Assembly: GCA_963632935.1 (NCBI GenBank)
Contig: CAVGWA010000003.1
Location: 8,416 to 72,415 of the forward strand
Source of the DNA: Coprosoma sp963632935
Lineage (GTDB): Bacteria; Bacillota_I; Bacilli_A; RF39; UBA660
Direction: 5' to 3'
Length of the DNA stretch: 64,000 bases
Under the pieces are notes generated by a model, which made no database searches, was not told where the DNA came from, and saw only the letters and a program-made list of their open reading frames with translations. Positions 41,338-51,067 of this stretch are shown piece by piece. Each line of letters starts with the position of its first letter. The first letter of the stretch is position 1. A program made the translations under genes and the position numbers.

Positions 41338-42336
41338 ATGGATGATAGAATTGTTAGTGGTGAAGTTATAAATGAAGATAAGAAAGATGATTCTTTAAGA
41401 CCTAGTAGTTTAGATGAGTATATTGGTCAAAGTGAGTTAAAAGAAAATTTAAATATTTTCATGAAGGCGGCTAAAATGCGTGGTGAGGCTTTAGATCATG
41501 TTTTACTTTATGGTCCTCCTGGGCTTGGTAAGACTACGATGGCTTATATTATTTCAAATGAAATGGGAAGTAATATTAAAACTACTAGCGGTCCTGCAAT
41601 TGAAAAAAGTGGTGATTTAGCTGCTGTTTTATCTACTTTAGAACCTGGTGATGTTTTATTTATTGATGAAATTCATAGAATTCCAAGGTTTATTGAAGAA
41701 ATATTATATTCAGCTATGGAAGATTTTAAATTAGATATTATTGTCGGGTCTGATGCATCTAGCCGTAATATTACTATTGATTTGCCACCTTTTACTTTAG
41801 TTGGGGCAACAACTAGAGCTGGTGATTTAACTGGACCTTTACGTGATAGATTTGGTATTGTTTCTAAGTTAAATTTTTATACTGAAGAAGAACTTAAGGA
41901 TATTGTTTTAAGAACCGGTAGAGTTTTGGATACTAACATTGATGATAATGCAGCTTTAGAACTTGCAAGAAGAAGTAGAGGAACACCTAGGATTGCTAAT
42001 AGATTATTTAAAAGAGTTCGTGATTATGCTTTGGTTATGGACAAGAGTGTTATTGATTTAGATATTACTAAACTTGCTTTAAAAAAATTAAAGGTTGATG
42101 ATTTTGGTTTAGATGCGACTGATTATAATTTATTAAATGCTATTATTGAAAGATTTAATGGGGGACCTGTTGGTATTGATGCTCTTGCTTCATCTATTGG
42201 TGAGGAAGCTTCTACTATTGAAGATGTTTATGAACCTTATTTACTTCAAAATGGTTTTTTAAAACGAACTAATAGAGGTAGAGTTGTTACGGAAAAAGCT
42301 TATAAACATTTAAAGGAGGATGGTTATGAAAACTGA
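41338..42336 (+). CDS. ruvB: Holliday junction helicase motor RuvB
   Basis: A AAA+ ATPase of 332 residues: RPSSLDEYIGQSELKENL, Walker A GPPGLGKTT, Walker B FIDEIHR, sensor ATTRAGDLTGPLRDRFG, and the C-terminal winged-helix DNA-binding domain ending in FLKRTNRGRVVTEKAY. Acts with RuvA and, in Firmicutes, RecU. Its end overlaps queA by 11 bases. Confidence 0.98.
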   Translation: MDDRIVSGEVINEDKKDDSLRPSSLDEYIGQSELKENLNIFMKAAKMRGEALDHVLLYGPPGLGKTTMAYIISNEMGSNIKTTSGPAIEKSGDLAAVLSTLEPGDVLFIDEIHRIPRFIEEILYSAMEDFKLDIIVGSDASSRNITIDLPPFTLVGATTRAGDLTGPLRDRFGIVSKLNFYTEEELKDIVLRTGRVLDTNIDDNAALELARRSRGTPRIANRLFKRVRDYALVMDKSVIDLDITKLALKKLKVDDFGLDATDYNLLNAIIERFNGGPVGIDALASSIGEEASTIEDVYEPYLLQNGFLKRTNRGRVVTEKAYKHLKEDGYEN

Positions 42337-43351
42337 TGATTTTGATTTTTATTTACCAGAAAGGTTAATTGCTCAAACACCTTTAGAAAAGCGAGATGCT
42401 TCAAAGTTACTTATTTTAGATAGAAAAACTGGTGATATTTCTCATAAACATTTTACTGATGTTATAGATTATATGGATGAGGGTGATACTTTAGTTTTGA
42501 ATGATACTAAGGTTATGCCAGCTAGACTTTATGGAATAAAAGAGGAAACTAATGCTTTTATTGAAGTTTTACTTTTAAAAGATGAAGGTAATGATATTTG
42601 GGAATGCTTAGTCAGACCCGCTAAAAGAATAAAGGAAGACAGCATTATTTCTTTTGGTGAAGGTAGATTAAAAGCTAGATGTACTGAAGTTTTAGATGAA
42701 GGTATTAGAAAATTTAAATTAGAATATAGTGGTATTTTATATGAGATAATGGATCAGTTAGGGGAGATGCCTTTACCTCCTTATATTCATGAAAAGTTAA
42801 AGGATAAAGATAGGTATCAAACTGTTTATGCGAAGAATATTGGTAGTGCGGCAGCTCCTACGGCTGGGCTTCATTTTACTGAAGAGTTACTTTCTAAGAT
42901 AAAGGAAAAAGGTATTAATATAGCTTATGTTACTTTACATGTTGGACTTGGAACTTTTAGACCTGTTAGTGTGGATGATGTTACTAAACATAAGATGCAT
43001 AGTGAATATTATGTTATGAGTGATGAGGTTGCTAAGATTCTTAATGATACTAAAAAAAGTGGTCATAAGATTATAAGTGTTGGTACAACTTCAACTAGGG
43101 TTTTAGAAACTGTTAAAAGTAAATATGGTGATTTTGTTTCTTGTTCTGGATGGACGGATATATTTATTTATCCTGGATATGAATTTAAAGGCGTTGATTA
43201 TTTGATTACTAATTTTCATTTACCTAAGTCAACTTTAGTTATGCTTGTTAGTGCACTTGCTTCAAAAGAAAATATTATGAGGGCATACGATGAAGCTGTT
43301 AAAAAAGAATATAGGTTTTTCTCTTTTGGGGATAGTATGCTTATAAAATAG
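42326..43351 (+). CDS. queA: S-adenosylmethionine:tRNA ribosyltransferase-isomerase (QueA)
   Basis: Transfers and rearranges the ribosyl group of SAM to make epoxyqueuosine in tRNA. 341 residues: FDFYLPERLIAQTPLEKRDASKL, NDTKVMPARLYG, GEMPLPPYI, GSAAAPTAGLHFTEELL and HVGLGTFRPV. ATG 42326, six bases after AAAGGAGG, is preferred to ATG 42320, which abuts it. ruvAB-queA is a common order, but tgt, the usual next gene, is replaced by miaA. Confidence 0.97.
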   Translation: MKTDDFDFYLPERLIAQTPLEKRDASKLLILDRKTGDISHKHFTDVIDYMDEGDTLVLNDTKVMPARLYGIKEETNAFIEVLLLKDEGNDIWECLVRPAKRIKEDSIISFGEGRLKARCTEVLDEGIRKFKLEYSGILYEIMDQLGEMPLPPYIHEKLKDKDRYQTVYAKNIGSAAAPTAGLHFTEELLSKIKEKGINIAYVTLHVGLGTFRPVSVDDVTKHKMHSEYYVMSDEVAKILNDTKKSGHKIISVGTTSTRVLETVKSKYGDFVSCSGWTDIFIYPGYEFKGVDYLITNFHLPKSTLVMLVSALASKENIMRAYDEAVKKEYRFFSFGDSMLIK

Positions 43352-43359
43352 GTGATGAT

Positions 43360-44235
43360 ATGGTTATTGTAATTACAGGGCCTACAGCTGTTGGTAAAAC
43401 TGATTTAAGTTTATTTTTAGCTCATAAGTTGGATGGCGAGATTATTAATGCGGATAGTACGCAAATATATAAGGGTATTGATATAGCAACTAATAAAGTT
43501 AAGAATACTGAAGGAGTTAAGCATCATTTATTTGATGAAAAGAGTTTAACTGAGGATTATACAGTTTTTGATTATCAGAAGGATTCCAGAAAGATTATTG
43601 ATGATATTTTATCTAGAGGTAAGGTACCGATATTAGTTGGAGGTACTGGTCTTTATATTAATGCAGCTTTATATGATTATAAGTTTGAAGATAGAACTAA
43701 TGATGATTATGAAGGAGTTAGTAATGATGAACTTTATCAAATGCTTTTAAAGGTTGATCCTAATACGAGTATTCATTTAAATAATAGAGTAAGAGTAATT
43801 GGAGCTTTAAATTATTTTAAAGCAAATGGTAAGCCTTATAGCGAAAAAGCAAAGAATGAAAAATTACTTTATGATACTTTATTTATTGGTTTAACTACTG
43901 AAAGAGATATTCTTTATTATAAAATTAATAAAAGGGTAGATAAAATGATTGAAGAGGGGTTAGTTCAAGAAGCTAAGGATTTATATGATTTAAATATCAG
44001 AACTAAAGCGGTTATGACACCTATTGGGCCTAAAGAATTATTTTTATATTTTGATGGTAAAATTAGTTTAGAAGATGCAGTAGAACTTATAAAAAGTAGA
44101 AGTAGAAAGTATGCGAAAAGGCAATATACTTGGTTTAATCACCAAATGAAATTAAAGTGGTTTCATACTAATTATGAGGATTTTAGTAAAACTGAAAATG
44201 AAGTTTTAGAATATATAAATAAAAATTTTGAATAA
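43360..44235 (+). CDS. miaA: tRNA dimethylallyltransferase (MiaA)
   Basis: Adds an isopentenyl group to A37 of tRNAs reading U-initial codons. 291 residues: P-loop GPTAVGKTDLS, the INADSTQIYKGIDIATNK block, VPILVGGTGLYINA, and the late RSRKYAKRQYTWFN. It needs dimethylallyl diphosphate, the same isoprenoid pool that feeds UppS. The gene lies 8 bases after queA, so two tRNA-modification genes are coupled. Confidence 0.97.
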   Translation: MVIVITGPTAVGKTDLSLFLAHKLDGEIINADSTQIYKGIDIATNKVKNTEGVKHHLFDEKSLTEDYTVFDYQKDSRKIIDDILSRGKVPILVGGTGLYINAALYDYKFEDRTNDDYEGVSNDELYQMLLKVDPNTSIHLNNRVRVIGALNYFKANGKPYSEKAKNEKLLYDTLFIGLTTERDILYYKINKRVDKMIEEGLVQEAKDLYDLNIRTKAVMTPIGPKELFLYFDGKISLEDAVELIKSRSRKYAKRQYTWFNHQMKLKWFHTNYEDFSKTENEVLEYINKNFE

Positions 44236-44278
44236 TGCATATATTATGTTATAATATGACCTACTGAGAGGTGTTGTT

Positions 44279-44818
44279 ATGAATTTAATGGAAATAATTC
44301 CTGATATTTATGTACCTAGTGTATATGATATAAATTATTTAAAACTTTATTCAAATGGTATTAGATATGGTATATTTGATGTTGATTGTACAATTCTTTC
44401 ATTTGATAATATTGAGGTAACTGATAGATTAATAGAGCTTTTTTCCAAAATTAAAGATTTTGGTATTACTCCTGGACTTTGTTCAAGTGGTAGTTTGAAA
44501 AGGGTAAAACCAGTTGCAGATGCTTTAGGAGTTAATTATATTGCAAATGCAGGTAAACCTTTTAATGGTGATTTTAAATTAATTAAAGAGTCATTATTTG
44601 ATGCTGAATGTACACCAAAAAATACTATGATGGTTGGAGATTCATTTTATTTGGATATGATATTTGCTAGAAGATTAGGTCTTTATAAAGTTATGGTTGA
44701 TCCTATTAATGATGAAAAAGGAGATAAAGCTAAGAGTTTTGCTAATGATTTTATTCAAACTTCTGTTTATGCTTTTATGCCAAAGGGTAAAATAAAAAAA
44801 GGAAATTATTATTTTTAA
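44279..44818 (+). CDS. YqeG-family HAD phosphatase
   Basis: 179 residues. N-terminal PDIYVPSVYDINYLKLYSNGIRYGIFDVDCTIL with the HAD nucleophile region (DVDCT in place of the usual DLDNT), SSG motif II, AGKPF motif III and MMVGDSFYLDMIFARRLGLYKVMVDP motif IV. These features match the YqeG/HAD-IIIA group, related to mitochondrial phosphatidylglycerophosphate phosphatase; in Bacilli yqeG usually precedes yqeH-aroE. That context is absent here. A terminator begins at its stop. Confidence 0.82.
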   Translation: MNLMEIIPDIYVPSVYDINYLKLYSNGIRYGIFDVDCTILSFDNIEVTDRLIELFSKIKDFGITPGLCSSGSLKRVKPVADALGVNYIANAGKPFNGDFKLIKESLFDAECTPKNTMMVGDSFYLDMIFARRLGLYKVMVDPINDEKGDKAKSFANDFIQTSVYAFMPKGKIKKGNYYF

Positions 44819-44840
44819 GTGCACTTTATTGTGCATTTTT
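44818..44840 (+). terminator. Terminator after the YqeG-like gene
   Basis: AGTGCAC (44818-44824), loop TTTATT, GTGCATT (44831-44837) with one G-U pair, continuing into Ts. Confidence 0.75.
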
Positions 44841-44856
44841 ATTGAAGGTGAAATTT

Positions 44857-46062
44857 ATGAAAAGAATTATTATGCATATTGATGTGAATAATGCTTTTTT
44901 ATCATGGACAGCAGTTTTGCGATTGAAAAATGGTGAAAAAATTGATATTAGAAATACTTATGCTGTTATTAGTGGTGATGAAAAATCAAGACATGGAATT
45001 GTACTTGCTAAGTCTATGCCAGCTAAAAAGAAGGGCGTTTTAACTGGTGATAGTATTTATTTAGCTAAAAAAAAATGTCCTAATTTAAAGGTATATGCTC
45101 CTTGTTATGATTTTTATAAAAAAATGAGTGATAGTATGATGAATTTAATTTGTTCATATTCACCTGATGTTGAACAGATGAGTATTGATGAGTGCTTTTT
45201 AGATTATACACCGGTTAAACATTTATATGGTGATGAATTACAATTCGCATATAAATTAAAAAAAGAAATTAAGGACAAGCTGGGATTTACTGTTAATATT
45301 GGTATTGCTAATAATAAATTATGTGCTAAAATGGCTTCTGATTTTTCTAAACCTTATAAAGTTCATACACTTTATGAAGATGAGGTTGAAAGAAAAATGT
45401 GGCCTTTAAAAGTTGATGATTTGTTTGGAATTGGTAAGCAGACTGCTTTAAAATTACATAAATTAAATATTAATACTATTTATGATCTTGCTCATATTGA
45501 TAAAGTTTTTTTATATAAACATTTTAAAAATCAAGCCTATGATATGATTGATAAGGCCTTAGGTAAAGGCAGTGATTTTGTAGATAGTAGTAAAAATGAT
45601 CCTAAGGGTATTGGTAATGAAGTTACTTTGACTAAGAATATTTATGATAAGGGTGAATTGAAACAATATTTGCTTGCTTTATCTGAAAATGTTTCTTTAA
45701 GGTTACGTAAGGAAGGTAAGTATGCATATGTTGTTGTGGTTATTTTAAAGGATAAGTTTTTTAAAAGAATTTCTCATCAAAAAAAACTTGTTAATGCAAT
45801 TAATTTAGCTGATGATGTAAGCAAGGTTTCTTTAGAAATTTTAGATGAGATGAATATTGAAAATGGTGTTAGATTGGTTGGTATAAGGTTAGATAAATTG
45901 GTTTCATCATCTTCTCATCAAGTTTCTTTATTTGAAAATTTGAATGTTAAAGATAGTAATAGTGAACTTGAAAAAGTGTTAGATGATTTGAAAGCAAAGT
46001 ATGGCTTTAAAATTGTTAAAAAAGCTAGTTTGCTTGATAATAAAATTTCTAAAAAATATTAG
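44857..46062 (+). CDS. Y-family DNA polymerase (DinB/UvrX-like)
   Basis: A translesion polymerase of 401 residues. HIDVNNAFLSW carries the first catalytic Asp and MSIDECFLDY the second Asp-Glu pair. FGIGKQTALKLHKLNI is the helix-hairpin-helix of the thumb. A little-finger domain follows, and QVSLF near residue 357 looks like the beta-clamp-binding peptide. ATG 44857 follows GAAGGTG; earlier TTG/GTG codons in frame overlap the ribosome binding site. No LexA box is visible upstream, unlike ruvAB. Confidence 0.92.
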   Translation: MKRIIMHIDVNNAFLSWTAVLRLKNGEKIDIRNTYAVISGDEKSRHGIVLAKSMPAKKKGVLTGDSIYLAKKKCPNLKVYAPCYDFYKKMSDSMMNLICSYSPDVEQMSIDECFLDYTPVKHLYGDELQFAYKLKKEIKDKLGFTVNIGIANNKLCAKMASDFSKPYKVHTLYEDEVERKMWPLKVDDLFGIGKQTALKLHKLNINTIYDLAHIDKVFLYKHFKNQAYDMIDKALGKGSDFVDSSKNDPKGIGNEVTLTKNIYDKGELKQYLLALSENVSLRLRKEGKYAYVVVVILKDKFFKRISHQKKLVNAINLADDVSKVSLEILDEMNIENGVRLVGIRLDKLVSSSSHQVSLFENLNVKDSNSELEKVLDDLKAKYGFKIVKKASLLDNKISKKY

Positions 46063-46115
46063 GTTTACTTTAAATTAATTAATGGGTATAATGTTATAGG
46101 AAAGTAGTGATTAGA

Positions 46116-48275
46116 ATGAATGATGAGATTATTAAACAAATTAGTATAGATTTAGGTATAAAAACTACTCAAGTGGATAATACTTTATCTTTGCTTTCTT
46201 CTGGTAATACGATTCCTTTTATTGCAAGGTATCGTAAGGATGTTACTGGTGGACTTGATGAGGAGTTTATTAAAAAAATTAATGAGGTTTATTTATATCA
46301 GGTTAATTTATTGAATCGTAAGGAAGATGTTATTAGATTAATTGATGAAAAGGGTTTACTTACTGAGGAGTTAAAAAATCAAATTATGAGTGCTTCTAAG
46401 TTAGTTGAAGTTGATGATTTATATAGACCTTATAAAGAAAAGAAGAAAACAAAGGCAACTGAGGCTATAAAAAATGGTTTAGAAGGTTTAGCTAAGTTGA
46501 TTATGTCTTTTGTTAGTAATGTTTCTTTAGAAGATTTAACTCAAAAATTTTTAAATGAAAATGTTAAAACTAAAGAGGATGCTATTCAAGGGGCAGGTTA
46601 TATTATTGCTGAGTGGATAAGTGATAATGCTTCTTATAGAAAATGGATTAGAAAGTATACTTTTAATGAAGGTGTTATTAAAACTAAATTAAAAAAAGAT
46701 GCTTTAGATGAGAGAAAAATATATGAGATGTATTATGATTTTTCTGAAAGAGTACGTTATGCGAAGCCTTATAGAATTATGGCTATAAATAGAGCTGAGA
46801 AGGAAAAGGTAATTAGTGTTAGTTTAGATATTAATGAAGAGAGTATATTGTCATATTTAAGGGATAAGTTAATTAAGAAAGATGCTCCTTTTAATTACGT
46901 TATTGAGAATTCTATTAAAGATAGTTATAAAAGGTTAATTTCTCCTTCTATTGAAAGGGAAATTAGAAGTGAACTTACTGATAAAGCTTGTGAGGATGCT
47001 ATTCATAATTTTGGAATTAATTTGGAAAATTTACTTATGCAACCACCTATGAAGGAAAAAAATGTTTTGGGCTTTGATCCGGGATATGTTAATGGTTGTA
47101 AGCTTGCTGTTATTGATAAAACTGGTAAGTTTTGGGATTCTTTAATTATAAAACCATTTTTAAATAATGTTAAGGAAGATGATTTAAATAAATTTAAATT
47201 TATTGTTTCTAATTTAATTAAAAAATATAATATTGATATTATATCAATAGGTAATGGAACAGCATCTCGTGAAAGTGAAAAATTTTGTGCGGATATGATT
47301 AGAGAATATAATTTAAATTGTAAGTATGTTATTGTATCTGAAGCAGGTGCATCAATTTATTCAACTGAAAAGGTGGCCTCTGATGAATTTCCTACTTTAT
47401 CACCAAATGAAAGAAGTGCTATAAGTATTGCTAGGAGACTTCAAGATCCACTTTCTGAGCTTGTTAAAATACCACCTACTGGTATGGGAGTTGGTTCTTA
47501 TCAACATGATGTTCCTAATAAGAATTTAACTGAATCTTTAGATTTTGTTGTTACAAAGGCTGTTAATAGTGTTGGTGTTAATATTAATACTGCATCAAGT
47601 TCTCTTTTGAAGTATGTTTCTGGTCTTACTAAACGTAATATTGATAAGATAATTTCTTATCGTGATGAAAATGGTAAAATAATGTCACGTGATGAGGTTA
47701 AAAGTAAAAAGTTATTAACTGATAAAGTTTATCAGCAGGCTATAGGATTTTTAAGAATAGTTGATGGTAATAATGTACTTGATACTACTGATATTCATCC
47801 TGAAAGTTATGAACTTACTTTAAAGTTACTTAAATGTATTGATATGGATTTATCTAAGATTGGTAGTGAGGAGATTTCTTTAGCTTTGAATAATCTTGAT
47901 ATTCATAAGACTGCTTTAGATTTAAAAACTGATGAGTATACTTTAGAAGACATTATTAAATCGTTAAAAAAACCTGGAAGAGATCCTCGTGATGAAATGC
48001 CACAACCTATTTTAAAAAGTGATGTTTTAAGTATTAATGATTTAAAGGTTGGTATGAAATTACAAGGTACTGTTCGTAATGTTGTTCCGTTTGGTGCATT
48101 TATTGATATTGGACTTCATGATGATGGAATGGCTCATATTTCAAAACTTTCAAATAAGTTTATAAAACATCCAAATGAGATTGTAAGTGTTGGTGATATT
48201 GTTGATTGTTATGTTGACGATATTGATTTAGTTAAAGAAAAGGTTGCTTTATCTTTAATAAAGCCGGAGGCTTAA
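46116..48275 (+). CDS. tex: Tex-family RNA-binding transcription accessory protein
   Basis: 719 residues: an N-terminal helical domain with NTIPFIARYRKDVTGGLDE, a YqgF/RuvC-like domain (VLGFDPGYVNGCKLAVID), tandem helix-hairpin-helix motifs (NINTASSSLLKYVSGL) and a C-terminal S1 domain (LKVGMKLQGTVRNVVPFGAFIDIGLHDDGMAHIS). Tex/Spt6-like proteins interact with RNA polymerase and nucleic acids. TATAAT at 46087-46092 precedes it. ATG 46116 is preferred to GTG 46107, but the ribosome binding site is weak and the start is uncertain. Confidence 0.94.
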   Translation: MNDEIIKQISIDLGIKTTQVDNTLSLLSSGNTIPFIARYRKDVTGGLDEEFIKKINEVYLYQVNLLNRKEDVIRLIDEKGLLTEELKNQIMSASKLVEVDDLYRPYKEKKKTKATEAIKNGLEGLAKLIMSFVSNVSLEDLTQKFLNENVKTKEDAIQGAGYIIAEWISDNASYRKWIRKYTFNEGVIKTKLKKDALDERKIYEMYYDFSERVRYAKPYRIMAINRAEKEKVISVSLDINEESILSYLRDKLIKKDAPFNYVIENSIKDSYKRLISPSIEREIRSELTDKACEDAIHNFGINLENLLMQPPMKEKNVLGFDPGYVNGCKLAVIDKTGKFWDSLIIKPFLNNVKEDDLNKFKFIVSNLIKKYNIDIISIGNGTASRESEKFCADMIREYNLNCKYVIVSEAGASIYSTEKVASDEFPTLSPNERSAISIARRLQDPLSELVKIPPTGMGVGSYQHDVPNKNLTESLDFVVTKAVNSVGVNINTASSSLLKYVSGLTKRNIDKIISYRDENGKIMSRDEVKSKKLLTDKVYQQAIGFLRIVDGNNVLDTTDIHPESYELTLKLLKCIDMDLSKIGSEEISLALNNLDIHKTALDLKTDEYTLEDIIKSLKKPGRDPRDEMPQPILKSDVLSINDLKVGMKLQGTVRNVVPFGAFIDIGLHDDGMAHISKLSNKFIKHPNEIVSVGDIVDCYVDDIDLVKEKVALSLIKPEA

Positions 48276-48706
48276 TGAAAAAATTATTAATTTTGTTATG
48301 TGTATTTTGTTTAACTGGATGTGTTAAAAATGAGGATTTTTCTAAGACATGCACTAGTTTAACTAAATCTTCATCCATTAAAGATAAAACAAGTATATAT
48401 GTTATTTATGATGCGGATGATAGGATTAAAAGTGCTGTTGTTACTAAAAATTATAAAGCATTAAATGAGGATGGAATTAAGTTATTAGGTGATATAAAAG
48501 AGGCTTCTAGTTCATATAATAAGAGGTATGCCTCTTCTAATATTAAAATAACTGTTTCAAAAGATGATAAGGATGTTTATGAGATGAAGTATTATTTGAA
48601 TGTTTTAAAATTGAATGAAAATGTTTTGAATGATTTTAATATTAAAAAAAATTCTATTAAGTTTTTTAATAAGATGAGGGATAAAAATATAGAGTGTGAG
48701 GGTTGA
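48275..48706 (+). CDS. Predicted lipoprotein
   Basis: 143 residues with a lipoprotein signal peptide: MKKLLILLCVFCLTGCVKN, lipobox LTGC with the lipidated Cys at 16. The mature part is polar, with Cys residues near both ends (KTCTSL, NIECEG) that could pair, and resembles small DUF1307/YehR-like lipoproteins only loosely. The start overlaps the tex stop by one base, and uppP follows immediately, so it belongs to a tex-lipoprotein-uppP unit. Confidence 0.8.
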   Translation: MKKLLILLCVFCLTGCVKNEDFSKTCTSLTKSSSIKDKTSIYVIYDADDRIKSAVVTKNYKALNEDGIKLLGDIKEASSSYNKRYASSNIKITVSKDDKDVYEMKYYLNVLKLNENVLNDFNIKKNSIKFFNKMRDKNIECEG

Positions 48707-48710
48707 TGAG

Positions 48711-49535
48711 ATGATAGAGATTATTAAGGCAATATTTTTTGGAATTGTTGAAGGGATTACTGAATGGCTTCCAATTAGTAGTACTGGTCATTTGATTTTA
48801 CTTAATGAGTTTATTAAATTGGATGTTTCTAATAAGTTTTATGATATGTTTCAAGTTGTTATTCAACTAGGGGCAATTATGGCAGTGGTAATTATATATT
48901 GGAAAAATATATTTCCTTTTAAGAAAAAAAATGGTAGTTTGAAGGCCGATAAAGATATTTTTAATCTTTGGGGTAAAATAATTGTTGCCTGTATTCCAGC
49001 AGCGATTATTGGTTTATTATTTGATGAAGTTTTTGAAAAGTTATTTTATAATTATGTATGTGTTGCTATTGCATTAATTGTATTCGGTATTGCATTTATT
49101 GTTATTGAAAATAAAAATGTTAAACCTAAAATTACTTCATTAAAAGATCTTTCTTATAATACGGCTTTATTGATTGGTTTTTTTCAATTAATAGCGGCTA
49201 TTTTTCCTGGTACTTCTAGATCGGGAGCTACTATAGTGGGTGCACTTTTATTAGGCGTTTCTAGAACAGTAGCTGCTGAATTTACTTTTTTCTTAGCTAT
49301 TCCTGTTATGTTTGGTGCAAGTTTGCTTAAAGTAGTTAAATATGGATTTGCATTTACTTCATTAGAACTTGCTATATTATTAACTGGTATGATAGTTGCA
49401 TTTATAACAAGTATGTTTATTATTAAATTTTTAATGAGTTATATTAAGAAACATGATTTTAAGGTGTTTGGTTGGTATAGAATTGTTTTAGGTTTACTTA
49501 TTATTTTGTATGCAATTTCTCAGACACTTATGTAG
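48711..49535 (+). CDS. uppP: Undecaprenyl-diphosphatase (UppP/BacA)
   Basis: A membrane phosphatase that recycles undecaprenyl diphosphate to the monophosphate; overproduction gives bacitracin resistance in many species. 274 residues with the two active-site loops EGITEWLPISSTGHLIL and FPGTSRSGAT and about eight helices. ATG 48711 with GAGGG 7 bases upstream is chosen over GTG 48696. It works in the same lipid-carrier cycle as uppS, mraY and the polysaccharide locus. Confidence 0.96.
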   Translation: MIEIIKAIFFGIVEGITEWLPISSTGHLILLNEFIKLDVSNKFYDMFQVVIQLGAIMAVVIIYWKNIFPFKKKNGSLKADKDIFNLWGKIIVACIPAAIIGLLFDEVFEKLFYNYVCVAIALIVFGIAFIVIENKNVKPKITSLKDLSYNTALLIGFFQLIAAIFPGTSRSGATIVGALLLGVSRTVAAEFTFFLAIPVMFGASLLKVVKYGFAFTSLELAILLTGMIVAFITSMFIIKFLMSYIKKHDFKVFGWYRIVLGLLIILYAISQTLM

Positions 49536-49539
49536 TTTT

Positions 49540-49563
49540 AACCATTCGATTGAATGGTTTTTT
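49540..49563 (+). terminator. Terminator after uppP
   Basis: AACCATTC (49540-49547), loop GATT, GAATGGTT (49552-49559), then TTTT. Confidence 0.88.
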
Positions 49564-49665
49564 CATTATGATTATTTTTGCTTATATAGAAAATTTATGC
49601 ATTTGAAATTGAAATTTTATTTTCAGTTTTGTTTAAAATATAGTATAATTGTTGTGGTGATATAA

Positions 49666-50973
49666 ATGTTTGAAAATTTAGGAGATAGATTACAAAATGC
49701 TTTAAATAAAATAAAAGGTTATGGTAAGATTACTGAAGAAAATATTAGTGATGTTACAAGAGAAATTAGACTTGCTTTATTAGAGGCTGATGTCAATTAT
49801 AAAGTGGTTAAAGAATTTATTAATGATGTTAAGGAAAAGGCTTTAGGCGAAGAGGTTAGTAAGAGTTTAAAGCCTGGTGAAGAGTTTGTAAAGATAGTTA
49901 AAGACGAATTAACTGAATTACTTGGAAAAGAAGATGAACCGCTAATTATTGTAAAGCCTATGACTATTTTGATGATGGCTGGTTTACAAGGTTCTGGTAA
50001 AACAACAACTACTGGAAAACTTGCTTTACTTTTAAGAAAAAAATACGGAATGAAACCTTTAATGGTAGCTTGTGATGTTTATAGACCAGCTGCAATCGAT
50101 CAATTAAAACAATTAGGTAAAGAACTTAATATTGAAGTATATTCCGAAGGAAAAGGTAATCCTGTTGAGATTGCGAAAAATGGTATTGAATACGCAAAAG
50201 AAAATGGATATAATTACGTTTTAATCGATACAGCCGGTAGATTACATATTGATAATAATTTAATGGAAGAGTTACAGAATATTAACGATGAAGTTAAGCC
50301 TAATGAAATTTTACTTGTAATTGACAGTATGATGGGTCAAGATGCTGTCAATGTTATTACTGGATTTAATGATAGATTGCCTCTTACTGGAGCAGTTTTA
50401 ACCAAATTAGATGGTGATACTAAAGGTGGAGCAGCCTTATCTATTAGACATTTAACAAACATTCCTATTAAGTTCATTGGCGTATCTGAAAAGATGGATG
50501 GATTAGAGCCTTTTCATCCTGAAAGAATGGCCAGCAGAATTTTAGATATGGGCGATTTAATGGGAATGATTGAGAAGGCCGAAAGTGTAATTGATGAAAA
50601 AGAAGCTATGGAAGCTGCAAAAAAATTACAAAAAGGTAAGTTTGATTTAGAAGATTTTTTAAATCAATTAAATCAAATAAAAAAATTAGGACCTTTAGAG
50701 AATTTAATTAAATTGATTCCTGGTGCTAAAAAAATGGGATTAAATAATGTAAATATTGATCCTAAACAAATGGCTCATATTGAGGCTATTATATTATCTA
50801 TGACTTTAGAAGAAAGAAGAAATCCTGATATTTTAAAAGCTAGCAGAAAAAGAAGGATTGCTAGTGGTAGTGGAACTAGTGTAGAAGAGGTTAATAGATT
50901 ATTGAAACAATTTGAACAAATGAAGATTATGGTGAAACAGATGAAAAATGGAAATTTTAAGATGCCTTTTTAA
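49666..50973 (+). CDS. ffh: Signal recognition particle protein Ffh
   Basis: SRP54 GTPase of 435 residues: an N-terminal helical domain, G1 GLQGSGKTTTTGKLA, VACDVYRPAAIDQLKQL, DTAGR, TKLDGDTKGGAALS, and the M domain with RRNPDILKASRKRRIASGSG, which binds SRP RNA and signal peptides. ylxM, its frequent upstream partner, is absent. TATAAT at 49644-49649 gives a short leader. The downstream terminator separates it from the polysaccharide locus. Confidence 0.98.
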   Translation: MFENLGDRLQNALNKIKGYGKITEENISDVTREIRLALLEADVNYKVVKEFINDVKEKALGEEVSKSLKPGEEFVKIVKDELTELLGKEDEPLIIVKPMTILMMAGLQGSGKTTTTGKLALLLRKKYGMKPLMVACDVYRPAAIDQLKQLGKELNIEVYSEGKGNPVEIAKNGIEYAKENGYNYVLIDTAGRLHIDNNLMEELQNINDEVKPNEILLVIDSMMGQDAVNVITGFNDRLPLTGAVLTKLDGDTKGGAALSIRHLTNIPIKFIGVSEKMDGLEPFHPERMASRILDMGDLMGMIEKAESVIDEKEAMEAAKKLQKGKFDLEDFLNQLNQIKKLGPLENLIKLIPGAKKMGLNNVNIDPKQMAHIEAIILSMTLEERRNPDILKASRKRRIASGSGTSVEEVNRLLKQFEQMKIMVKQMKNGNFKMPF

Positions 50974-50975
50974 AG

Positions 50976-50996
50976 ATAGATTAAGTTCTATTTTTT
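50976..50996 (+). terminator. Terminator after ffh
   Basis: ATAGA (50976-50980), loop TTAAGT, TCTAT (50987-50991), then five more Ts. The stem is short. Confidence 0.6.
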
Positions 50997-51014
50997 ATGT
51001 TAGATAACTTTGTA

Positions 51015-51043
51015 TTGACATTTATTTACAAATGTTATATTAT
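51015..51043 (+). promoter_or_regulatory. Promoter of the polysaccharide locus, first segment
   Basis: TTGACA (51015-51020), 17-bp spacer, TATTAT (51038-51043), about 25 bases before the first gene's start. Confidence 0.7.
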
Positions 51044-51067
51044 AACCAACAAATTGTGGAGGTTTAT

